A stretch of 7,620 nt of DNA from Anaerolineaceae bacterium (lineage in GTDB: Bacteria; Chloroflexota; Anaerolineae; Anaerolineales; Anaerolineaceae). Under the pieces are notes generated by a model. The model searched no databases, had not been told where the DNA came from, and worked only from the letters and a program-made list of their open reading frames with translations. Within the stretch, counting starts at the first letter, position 1, and every line of letters begins with the position of its first letter. The stretch spans positions 1 to 7,620 of the forward strand of contig JACZIY010000477.1 in the NCBI GenBank assembly GCA_014860845.1, in the 5' to 3' direction. The translations under genes were made by a program, and so were the position numbers. Below are positions 1 to 5,403 of this stretch, piece by piece.

Positions 1-17
1 TTTCAAGTCAAAAATAC

Positions 18-611
18 CTAATATAATTTTTTCCTTACTTCAGATGGTATCCCCCGCAATCGAATTATCTCCGCGCTTACCGATTTCCCCTCCCCAATCT
101 CCATCACCCCAATCGAAGGGCCACTCTGATTCCGCAATGGGTCATAGGCCGAGCCAGGATTGAAATACAACCTGCCCTCCACCCAACGATTTTCCGGGCG
201 GTGCGAATGACCAAAGATGGCGATATCAAATTTCTGGTTAATCCTGGAAAATTTCTGCACAAAACGCTCGAATTTGTATCCCAAAATCCAATAGGGAAAC
301 TTATCCCAGATGTAGGAGAGTAAATGTCCGTGTCCATGCGTGATCAGGATCTTAACTTCCTTGATCGTGATCACTTTTACGGCGGGTAGATTTTTGAAGC
401 GCCACCAATCGCGGTTGCCCTGCACAGCCTGCACCGGGGCAATCTGCTCCAGCTGCCGGATCACGTCCGGGGAGGAGATGTCGCCGGCATGGATGATCAG
501 ATCCACACCCTGCTCCTTAAACGTAGGCAGAATATCCGGGTGCAACGCACCCACCCGATCCGGGATGTGGGTGTCAGCAATCACGCCAATGCGATACAGC
601 TCAGCGGACAT
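18..611 (-). CDS. YfcE/MJ0936-type metallophosphoesterase
   Basis: A single-domain cytoplasmic calcineurin-like phosphoesterase of 197 residues, the usual size for the small YfcE/MJ0936 phosphodiesterase group. All metal-binding blocks are visible in order: ADTH (D13, H15), HAGD (D44), GNRD (N66, D68), THGHGH (H92, H94, H96) and GHSHR (H135, H137). This is the complete dimetal centre, so the enzyme should be active. Members of the group hydrolyse phosphodiesters such as model substrates or 2',3'-cyclic nucleotides; the natural substrate is usually unknown and cannot be read here. ATG at 611 is chosen as start; an adjacent in-frame TTG at 614 would add one residue. The Shine-Dalgarno match is weak, and the gene starts 6 bases after the MFS stop codon, so translation is probably coupled. 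It is the last gene of the leftward operon within the window. No terminator is visible in the 17 bases left before the edge. Confidence 0.9.
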   Translation of the reverse strand: MSAELYRIGVIADTHIPDRVGALHPDILPTFKEQGVDLIIHAGDISSPDVIRQLEQIAPVQAVQGNRDWWRFKNLPAVKVITIKEVKILITHGHGHLLSYIWDKFPYWILGYKFERFVQKFSRINQKFDIAIFGHSHRPENRWVEGRLYFNPGSAYDPLRNQSGPSIGVMEIGEGKSVSAEIIRLRGIPSEVRKKLY

Positions 612-617
612 CAAAAA

Positions 618-1895
618 TTAAACCAATCCTGGTTCAAGCACCATGTCCGCTGCCAGTTTTTTCTTCTCATATTGGCTGAAGAATATCCAGGTGGAAAGGA
701 TGGAAAAACAATAAATGGTTGCGGTCGTCAGGAATAAGGGTTGAAACCCATAACGGATCTGGATCAATCCTGAGAGAAACGGACCAATCGCCCAGCCAGC
801 CGTCCAGGAGTTGCTGATCAGGCTGTTGACCACACCCTGTTCGGTCTCAGATACATTTTCCATACAGAATGCGTTATACAGCGGCACGGCCATGTTCATC
901 AACATACCACGCAATAGGTATCCGATAGCTGCCAACCAGGCAAACGGTGAAAAAGCCAGCACCAGCAGGAACACCAGGCTGCTGGCCTGTGTCATCACCA
1001 CCACCCGAATCTTGCTGTTGAATTTCTGCACCAAACGCGGACCCAGGATCGAACCGATCCCAACGAACAAGGCGCTCAGGCTGAAAAGCGCTCCAAGTAC
1101 ATTGCTCTTCATTTTAAAAGTCTCTGAAAAGTATAGATTCATATAGGGAATGGTGATGGCAGCCCCAAATCCGAGCAAGGCTTCCGGTATCACCAGCTTC
1201 CAGGTGAATCCTCTGCGCATGGTTTCTTTCAGCAATTGCCATTGATTGGGTTTTATCTGGTCAGGAGCTTGTTCTTTCATCGGTTCTTTTAAAATGAAGA
1301 GCGGGATCAACGCAAAGAAGCCCAGTACCACACTGACCATCAACACCATCTGATAAGCCTGAGCGCTATCGGCCGGTACACCTAGAAATCCGCCAAACCA
1401 GCCCGGCATTTGCCCGGCAAAGATATTCCCCATCGCGCCGGCCAGGGTTGCCAACCCAAAATTAAGACTGAACATCAGCGAGCGGTTCTGGGAGTTCGTC
1501 ACTTTCATCATGAAAGGCGCCTGGCTGATAAAGTAAAGTGAATTGCCCACCCCGCCCAGAAATGCCACCATTAACAATAAGAGTTGGGATTGCACAAACA
1601 ACTGCAGACCCATGGCTATTGTGAAAATGGATAGCCCCAACATCATCGCCGGTCGGCGCCCCATGCGATCCGATAGCATACCCATCAGGATACCCAGGAA
1701 CAACCCTGCCATCGAAGGCATGGAGTTGATTAAGCCCAGAAAATCCTTTTCAAATCCTCTTGCCAGGATAAAAAAATTAAAAAATAATTGCCAGGTGCTG
1801 AAAATGACCCCATTGATGATCGTCGCCAGTAAAAACAGGCGCGCGCTCCGGGGAAAGAATTTGATTTGCTGCCATGTGCTCGTCGATGTGGTCAT
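618..1895 (-). CDS. Major facilitator superfamily (MFS) transporter
   Basis: A 425-residue integral membrane protein with about 12 hydrophobic segments and no signal peptide, the normal MFS length. The loop after the second helix carries the MFS signature motif A, GMLSDRMGRRP (residues 72-82). A hydrophilic central stretch (KEPMKEQAPDQIKPNQWQLLKE, given here only as landmarks KEPMKE and NQWQLL) separates the two six-helix halves. The second half repeats the pattern with GSILGPRLVQKF at the matching loop. It would sit in the cytoplasmic membrane as a proton-coupled secondary transporter. Motif A and general appearance resemble drug-efflux type members, but no substrate-specific motif is recognisable, so import cannot be excluded. 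The ATG lies 5 bases past the HAD stop codon with AGGAA upstream inside the HAD gene, which suggests translational coupling. The neighbouring acetyltransferases fit export of a modified or toxic small molecule; that is inference. Confidence 0.88.
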   Translation of the reverse strand: MTTSTSTWQQIKFFPRSARLFLLATIINGVIFSTWQLFFNFFILARGFEKDFLGLINSMPSMAGLFLGILMGMLSDRMGRRPAMMLGLSIFTIAMGLQLFVQSQLLLLMVAFLGGVGNSLYFISQAPFMMKVTNSQNRSLMFSLNFGLATLAGAMGNIFAGQMPGWFGGFLGVPADSAQAYQMVLMVSVVLGFFALIPLFILKEPMKEQAPDQIKPNQWQLLKETMRRGFTWKLVIPEALLGFGAAITIPYMNLYFSETFKMKSNVLGALFSLSALFVGIGSILGPRLVQKFNSKIRVVVMTQASSLVFLLVLAFSPFAWLAAIGYLLRGMLMNMAVPLYNAFCMENVSETEQGVVNSLISNSWTAGWAIGPFLSGLIQIRYGFQPLFLTTATIYCFSILSTWIFFSQYEKKKLAADMVLEPGLV

Positions 1896-1900
1896 TGCGG

Positions 1901-2515
1901 TTAAGTTCCTAAAATGGTGTTAATTTCCTGGATGGCTTGTTTAGTCTGGGTAAAATGCACTGTTTTGAATCCCAATTCCTGGGCTGCCTGAATGTTTTCA
2001 ATAAAATCATCCACAAAGATCGTCTCGCCTGCTTCAACCTTCATTGCATCCAATATACAATGATAGATTGCGTGATCAGGTTTTGCCATCCTCACTTCAG
2101 CGGAAAAAACGGAAACATCAAAAATATCCAGAATGCCAAACTTGCGTGTCAAGTAATCTCTGGCGCCATCCCAGGCATTTGATAAAAGTCCTATTGCAAA
2201 ATCAGGTTTTAATGTTTTTGTGAATTTAAGCAACTCCTGATCCAGTTGATCACCACCCCAAAAATCATCCCAAAATTCCACGATCTCAGCGTCATTCAGC
2301 TGAAAATGCTTTGCGATGAATGCCCAATGCGCCATCTCATCAATCGCCCCCACGGTTGCCAATTGAGCTGTCTCGGATTTAAAAACCAGCTGGCTCAATG
2401 CTTCATAGCTCAATCCAAAGCGTTGTGCCAACTGGCTTCTGGGATTTTTATCTTTTGTCTGTAAAAGGACTCCCCCCATGTCAAAAACGACGGCTTTAAT
2501 GTGATTTGATTTCAT
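1901..2515 (-). CDS. HAD-superfamily hydrolase (subfamily IA-like phosphatase)
   Basis: A 204-residue soluble hydrolase with the four HAD motifs. Motif I is VVFDMGGVLL with nucleophile D12; the second acidic position of the usual DxD is glycine (D-M-G), as in the YihX and epoxide-hydrolase-like branch whose members read FDxGG/N-V. Motif II is LLSN (S112), motif III is K145 in MAKPD, and motif IV is VDD (D169, D170). Between motifs I and II lies a helical cap of about 80 residues (type C1). Such proteins are typically phosphatases of sugar phosphates or other small phosphoesters; the substrate is not predictable here. ATG at 2515 is chosen because AGGAGA lies five bases before it; an ATG nine codons upstream has no such site. 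It starts 36 bases after the upstream acetyltransferase stop and ends 5 bases before the MFS gene, so it is an internal operon member. Confidence 0.88.
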   Translation of the reverse strand: MKSNHIKAVVFDMGGVLLQTKDKNPRSQLAQRFGLSYEALSQLVFKSETAQLATVGAIDEMAHWAFIAKHFQLNDAEIVEFWDDFWGGDQLDQELLKFTKTLKPDFAIGLLSNAWDGARDYLTRKFGILDIFDVSVFSAEVRMAKPDHAIYHCILDAMKVEAGETIFVDDFIENIQAAQELGFKTVHFTQTKQAIQEINTILGT

Positions 2516-2551
2516 GGATTCTCCTGCGCTGAATTTTATCACGAGCCGGCA

Positions 2552-3106
2552 CTACTGAGTCAGTTCCTCCCATTCGCGCTTGAGGATACCCATGCGGTAC
2601 ATGTCCCAGCGTCTGCCATCTCGATGTAAAAACTTTCGTTGCACGCCTTCCAGTTTGAATCCAGCTTTCTCATAAGATCGCACACCCCGCGGGTTATATT
2701 CAAACACGGTCAGGCTGATGTGATGAAGGTTGAGAATGCTGAATCCATAACCCAGAATCACCTTCATGGCATCCGTGCCAAAGCCTTTGCCCCAGTTTTC
2801 CGGATCCCCAATCGAAATGCCCACGTAAGCGTTGCTGTGCTTCCCCTGAAAACCGGATAGTCCAATTTCTCCAATGATCTGGTCATCTTCTATCCGTTTG
2901 ATCATAAAGAAGGCGACCTCATCGGACAACTCATTCTCTTCCATCCACTTTTTCATCTTCTCGATCGAAAAATGCAGAGCGACATCCGCATCCATCAGAC
3001 GCAAATATTCACTATTATTTCGCCAACCTGCAAAGAGCTTCGAATCCCGCTCTGCATCCACCGCGATCAATCTTACTTTTTCTCCGGCCAGTATATCTTC
3101 ATTCAT
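2552..3106 (-). CDS. GNAT N-acetyltransferase, RimJ/RimL type
   Basis: A 184-residue Gcn5-related acetyltransferase of the Acetyltransf_3 (RimJ/RimL/SpeG-like) group, transferring acetyl from acetyl-CoA to an amine. The CoA pyrophosphate loop NWGKGFGTDA (residues 104-113) is intact. It is followed by the helix and the strand LHHISLTVFEYNPRGVRSYEK, which contains the typical N-x-R-x-x-x-x-Y-E-K-A-G-F block, then GVQRKFLHRDGRRWD and a terminal MGILKREWEEL. This pattern is seen in protein N-terminal, polyamine and aminoglycoside-type acetylating enzymes alike, so the acceptor is unknown. Start choice: an in-frame ATG 30 bases upstream exists, but the ATG at 3106 has GGAGGT nine bases before it, and its A is the last base of the preceding stop (TGATG), a classic coupled junction. 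It appears paralogous to the gene just upstream; both end in GILxxEWE. Confidence 0.88.
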   Translation of the reverse strand: MNEDILAGEKVRLIAVDAERDSKLFAGWRNNSEYLRLMDADVALHFSIEKMKKWMEENELSDEVAFFMIKRIEDDQIIGEIGLSGFQGKHSNAYVGISIGDPENWGKGFGTDAMKVILGYGFSILNLHHISLTVFEYNPRGVRSYEKAGFKLEGVQRKFLHRDGRRWDMYRMGILKREWEELTQ

Positions 3107-3678
3107 CAGGCTTTTACCTCCTGCAAAGATTCCCATTCCGGTCTGAGTATGCCATACAGCAGTTCATTCCAATAGCGATTATTAAAGTAAATCACCTCAC
3201 GGTTCACAGCATCCAGGCTGAAGCCATTGGCAGCCAGAATGTTGGCAATTTCACCTTCATATTCCGGTAGATCGTATTCCACCCGGTACAGGTTCAATTC
3301 TTTAAAGGCATAATTCAATGCCAGTGGGATGATTTGTTTCTCGGCTTTCCCATAATGGCCGGGATCACCGATCGCTAAAACCAACCATCCCACTCCCTGG
3401 CTCCATAACATCCAGATGCGCAGGTATCCAATCAGATGTTGATCTGCTTTTGACCGGATGGCAAAGTGGACCACATTTTTGCCTTCGTCAACTTTTTTCT
3501 CAATTTTTTCATACTTCTTCTTGAATTCGTTTTTAGATAAAGGCTTGATAAAACTATCACACCAATATTTGGCATAGCGCAAATTCAAAGAATAAGCCGC
3601 ATCAACCTCTGGGTCCTTTTCAAAGTCGATCGCTGAGAGTAAAAAATCCTGACTTTCAAATAATTTTTCATTGATCAT
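3106..3678 (-). CDS. Divergent GNAT-fold protein with eroded acetyl-CoA loop
   Basis: A 190-residue protein related to the acetyltransferase downstream: both have the strand-rich core, a loop after an IGDPxxxGK sequence, a helix, the LNLYRVEYDLPEYE strand (LNLHHISLTVFEYN in the partner), an AANGF/KAGF turn and a YGILRPEWESL/MGILKREWEEL tail. The CoA-binding loop, normally Q/R-x-x-G-x-G/A, reads HYGKAEKQ (residues 108-115) and lacks the second and third glycines. It may bind CoA weakly, use another ligand, or act as a non-catalytic partner of the intact paralogue. The start ATG has GAGGAGGT just upstream. It follows the previous gene by 30 bases and overlaps the next by one base (TGATG), which would favour equimolar synthesis of the two GNAT proteins. 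The fold assignment is fairly secure by tail and loop similarity; activity is not. Confidence 0.72.
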   Translation of the reverse strand: MINEKLFESQDFLLSAIDFEKDPEVDAAYSLNLRYAKYWCDSFIKPLSKNEFKKKYEKIEKKVDEGKNVVHFAIRSKADQHLIGYLRIWMLWSQGVGWLVLAIGDPGHYGKAEKQIIPLALNYAFKELNLYRVEYDLPEYEGEIANILAANGFSLDAVNREVIYFNNRYWNELLYGILRPEWESLQEVKA

Positions 3679-3696
3679 AATACCTCCTCATCTGAG

Positions 3697-3708
3697 AGAT
3701 ACGTATCT
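3697..3708. repeat. 12-base perfect palindrome between two operon genes
   Basis: AGATACGTATCT is its own reverse complement. It lies directly after the stop codon of the recombinase-like gene and before the ribosome binding site of the first GNAT gene. It could be a short hairpin modulating translation or message stability, or an operator half-site pair, or chance in an A+T-rich gap. No promoter is evident next to it. Confidence 0.35.
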
Positions 3709-4158
3709 TTATACACCTAATAACTGGCTTACAGGAATTTTCTTTGCTTCAAAGACATTGCCATCCACATCGAAAAATTCAATACCTTCCACACCTTCAG
3801 CCAGATCAAACAATTTGTCATTCAAAACTGAATCTTTGAATATTTCTTCAAGATCAGCAAACAGAACCTTCTCAAACATTCCTTTGCGCAGGTCTGTTTC
3901 CATTTCTTGAAACGCCAGGTTATTTGCGCTTTCCAAATCAAAAATGTCCATATAAACCGCCACGAGCTTTTCTTCTTCCAAGTAACGACGCACAAAATCT
4001 AAACAGATAAACAGGCGTCTCTTTGCTTCCATACAATAAGGTTGGTTTTCCAGTAAACAACCTCGTACATAAATACCAAACGAACCATTCATGCCTACGG
4101 CTTTGAAATTTAGATAATCTACTCGATGTGAATTGTTTTTCATCATATTGCTCAACAT
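3709..4158 (-). CDS. Hypothetical protein resembling a degenerate serine-recombinase N-terminal domain
   Basis: A 149-residue protein that I do not recognise as a named family. Its layout resembles the catalytic domain of serine resolvases. A strand GIYVRGC (residues 28-34) falls where resolvases have IYxRVS, then a helix EAKRRLFICLDFVRRYLEEE, a strand VAVYMD, then LAFQEMETDLRKGMFEKVLF (about 81-100) in place of the usual R-x-x-F-x-x-M-x-x-D-x-x-x-G-x-F-D-x-V-x-V, and finally GIEFFDVDG. The catalytic serine position is C34, and the DRLxR arginine motif is replaced by DLEEIFKD, so strand exchange is not expected. There is no C-terminal helix-turn-helix. AAAAGGAGG six bases before ATG 4158 fixes the start. 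It is the first gene of the leftward operon, 102 bases after a terminator. It looks more A+T-rich than the genes downstream. The resemblance is by eye and distant; an unrelated alpha/beta protein is possible. Confidence 0.75.
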   Translation of the reverse strand: MLSNMMKNNSHRVDYLNFKAVGMNGSFGIYVRGCLLENQPYCMEAKRRLFICLDFVRRYLEEEKLVAVYMDIFDLESANNLAFQEMETDLRKGMFEKVLFADLEEIFKDSVLNDKLFDLAEGVEGIEFFDVDGNVFEAKKIPVSQLLGV

Positions 4159-4255
4159 TGTGGGCCTCCTTTTCAGTCAGCCGGCTATCATTTTCAACCA
4201 GTAAGGCTTTTGCCAGATCAATCAGATCTGCTTTTTTACGCTTCGGTGATTCCAT
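3938..4255 (-). other. Coding-like open frame upstream of and overlapping the recombinase-like gene
   Basis: From an ATG at 4255 the minus strand encodes about 35 residues that look like real protein: MESPKRKKADLIDLAKALL, then an acidic stretch with SRLTEKEAHNVE, using the same common codons as the neighbours. The frame then runs on inside the next gene in another register to a stop at 3938, where its residues (Arg/Cys/Trp-rich, RRHEWFVWYLC) look like a frame shadow. No ribosome binding site precedes ATG 4255, which sits just past the terminator T-tract. It may be the remnant of an N-terminal segment disconnected by a frameshift, a short upstream frame coupled to the next gene, or chance. Confidence 0.3.
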
Positions 4256-4259
4256 GTAC

Positions 4260-4301
4260 AAAAAAATCAGGTCACCGGTTTTCGCCACCCGTGACCTGAT
4301 T
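4260..4301 (-). terminator. Intrinsic terminator, second of a tandem pair
   Basis: On the minus strand a perfect 11-base stem, AATCAGGTCAC with GTGACCTGATT, closes a 15-base loop (which can pair further, GGT with ACC) and runs straight into seven T. On the plus strand no T-run follows the stem, so it acts leftward only. It lies between the short leader gene and the six-gene operon. Confidence 0.82.
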
Positions 4302-4315
4302 CAAAAAGCAGAGGG

Positions 4316-4354
4316 AAATAAAAAGGCCACGGGGTTCGTCTTGCTCCCGTGGCC
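4316..4354 (-). terminator. Intrinsic terminator, first of a tandem pair
   Basis: On the minus strand GGCCACGGG pairs perfectly with CCCGTGGCC across a 12-base loop and is followed by TTTTTATTT. The hairpin begins 18 bases after the stop codon of the 33-residue peptide gene, close enough that a ribosome paused near the end of that gene could hinder folding. It would act on transcripts from the promoter at 4508-4537. Confidence 0.85.
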
Positions 4355-4372
4355 ATTATTTAGAAATTAATA

Positions 4373-4474
4373 CTAACGACTTACAGGCGCATTACGACAA
4401 GGAACGGATCCAACGCCAGCGAAACTTGCTGTGCGGATTCGAACGATGAGGATGTTGAAGATGGTATTGCTCAT
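4373..4474 (-). CDS. 33-residue putative leader peptide
   Basis: A short gene supported by its signals rather than by homology. A strong promoter lies upstream, AAGGAAGG sits seven bases before the ATG, and an intrinsic terminator begins 18 bases after the TAG stop. The peptide begins MSNTIFNILIVRIR and ends PCRNAPVSR; four Ile, one Leu and one Val fall within residues 5-13, and it has four Arg and one Cys. Branched-chain residues near the start recall the leaders of ilv operons, but the downstream genes are not biosynthetic. Leaders of resistance operons, where drug-stalled ribosomes relieve termination, are another model. Within the gene, minus-strand CGCaCAGC can pair with GCTGGCG (4414-4435), a possible pause hairpin. 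I found no clear antiterminator complementary to the terminator stem, so it could equally be an independent small protein with its own terminators. Confidence 0.6.
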   Translation of the reverse strand: MSNTIFNILIVRIRTASFAGVGSVPCRNAPVSR

Positions 4475-4507
4475 TTTTGCGCCTTCCTTTCTTTTTAGGA
4501 TAGATAA

Positions 4508-4537
4508 ATTTTAACATGAGATTTTTCTACTTGTCAA
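4508..4537 (-). promoter_or_regulatory. Sigma70-type promoter for the leader peptide and possibly the leftward operon
   Basis: Minus strand: TTGACA (4537-4532), an 18-base spacer, then TAAAAT (4513-4508) preceded by TGT, an extended -10. An A+T-rich tract with AAAATTAGATTAAAA lies just upstream and resembles an UP element. Transcription should start near 4501, about 27 bases before the peptide ATG. No comparably good promoter is seen between the terminators and the gene at 4158, so this is the best candidate promoter for the whole operon. Confidence 0.75.
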
Positions 4538-4646
4538 GGTTTTAATCTAATTTTAATCAAAATTCGTTTTTGGATCGAGTTATCTCTACATTGAAACCGT
4601 TTTAATAATATGATTTTGGTTCCCCCATATTGATTCAAATTCTGAA

Positions 4647-4652
4647 TATAAT
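4647..4652 (+). promoter_or_regulatory. Possible -10 element for the rightward membrane-protein gene
   Basis: A perfect TATAAT lies about 97 bases before the ATG at 4749, with TG four bases ahead. No good -35 is found at 16-18 bases, so the call is tentative. With the minus-strand promoter at 4508-4537 it would make the 4475-4748 gap a divergent promoter region. The rest of that gap is A+T-rich and shows nothing else I can identify. Confidence 0.3.
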
Positions 4653-4748
4653 AATAGATAAAAGACCCCCTCTCTCAAAACGATTACTTAAAAAACCACT
4701 GCTTTTATTCATGATTCATTTTCATCCTGTATGATAGGAGAAAAATTG

Positions 4749-5135
4749 ATGCCCAAGACGAACAAACAACCAAAATCAAAACAGGCAACGACCCCTAAAA
4801 AGAATAAGATCCTATATTTTGTTTTGTTCATTCTCGTCCTGATCGCCATTGGCTTTTTGCTACGCCCAGGTATATACTCAATCCAACCCACCAATGCAGT
4901 ACCAGACGGAATGACGATCGTTTACGTCTTACGGGATGCGGAAGTACCCTTTTACACCTCTTTACATCCAGAATGTGCTTACAATTCAACGAACGTCTCG
5001 TTAATGTGTACAGCCACATTAAGGACTGCCTTTAAAAATTTATCTGGTCGTATCCTCTTAAGATTACCGTACAACCACACAACCTACCTCAAAGGATCAG
5101 GTGGTATCGAGCCTGGTATTGTTGAGGAGGAGTAA
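4749..5135 (+). CDS. Small single-pass membrane protein of unknown family
   Basis: A 128-residue protein not recognised as a known family. A basic N-terminal tail (residues 1-20, rich in Lys and polar residues) precedes one hydrophobic helix (about 21-38, ILYFVLFILVLIAIGFLL), followed by an outside domain of about 90 residues. Positive-inside reasoning puts the tail in the cytoplasm. The outer part contains two cysteines (C76, C87) that could form a disulfide, several N-x-S/T sequences, and an acidic end (VEEE). There is no lipobox, so it is membrane-anchored rather than a lipoprotein. The start is set by AGGAG eight bases before ATG 4749; an in-frame ATG at 4731 lies before that site and is unlikely. 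No terminator is evident after the stop, and the tRNA promoter begins 48 bases later. Confidence 0.78.
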   Translation: MPKTNKQPKSKQATTPKKNKILYFVLFILVLIAIGFLLRPGIYSIQPTNAVPDGMTIVYVLRDAEVPFYTSLHPECAYNSTNVSLMCTATLRTAFKNLSGRILLRLPYNHTTYLKGSGGIEPGIVEEE

Positions 5136-5182
5136 AAAATAAAAAAGCTGGATACTCATCAAAACAAACCAGACCTAAAACC

Positions 5183-5210
5183 TTGACGTCTATCGAGAGT
5201 GAGATAAAAT
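5183..5210 (+). promoter_or_regulatory. Promoter of the tRNA-Leu gene
   Basis: TTGACG (5183-5188), a 16-base spacer and TAAAAT (5205-5210) end ten bases before the first base of the mature tRNA. This is the short spacing often seen for single bacterial tRNA genes. Confidence 0.7.
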
Positions 5211-5220
5211 TACTTTGTCT

Positions 5221-5304
5221 GGGGCGGTGGCGAAATCGGCAGACGCAGAGGACTTAAAATCCTCCGGTGGTGACACCTTGTGGGTTCAAGTCCCACTCGC
5301 CCCA
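5221..5304 (+). tRNA. tRNA-Leu (anticodon UAA)
   Basis: An 84-base class II tRNA. Acceptor arm GGGGCGG (5221-5227) pairs with TCGCCCC (5297-5303), with one G-U pair, and A5304 is the discriminator base expected for leucine. The D arm pairs GCG with CGC around AAATCGGCAGA. The anticodon stem GAGGA/TCCTC encloses loop CTTAAAA with anticodon TAA at 5255-5257. A long variable arm (CGGTGGTGACACCTTG) is typical of Leu. The T arm is GTGGG-TTCAAGT-CCCAC. The 3' CCA is not encoded (ACA follows GCCCC), so CCA must be added after transcription. It reads UUA, and UUG by wobble. Confidence 0.97.
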
Positions 5305-5305
5305 C

Positions 5306-5334
5306 AAAGCCGCAACGAAAATTTGCGGCTTTTT
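5306..5334 (+). terminator. Intrinsic terminator of the tRNA-Leu gene
   Basis: AAAGCCGCAA pairs perfectly with TTGCGGCTTT across a short A-rich loop, and the stem ends in a five-T run. It begins two bases after the discriminator base of the tRNA, so the tRNA is probably transcribed alone. Confidence 0.88.
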
Positions 5335-5403
5335 CATCAAATCCATCTCATCGAAACCATAATTTTTTATTTTACAAATCCAAAACCCGGGAGGAAATTT
5401 TAA

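Noticed and set aside
4260..4301. Possible T-box antiterminator (minus strand contains GGGTGG in the loop)
   Set aside because: The rest of the conserved T-box (GGTACCGCG) and a specifier stem are missing, and a ribosome binding site and peptide occupy the leader.
4325..4410. Pairing of leader GTTCCTTG with CAAGACGAAC in the first terminator as an antiterminator
   Set aside because: The pairing is interrupted by a two-base bulge and involves the terminator loop, not its stem, so it would not prevent termination in a standard way.
4709..5019. Minus-strand open frames opposite the membrane-protein gene
   Set aside because: No ribosome binding site and no protein-like composition; the plus-strand gene explains the region.
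5215..5403. 62-codon open frame on the plus strand
   Set aside because: It reads through tRNA-Leu and its terminator; it is an artefact of the tRNA sequence.
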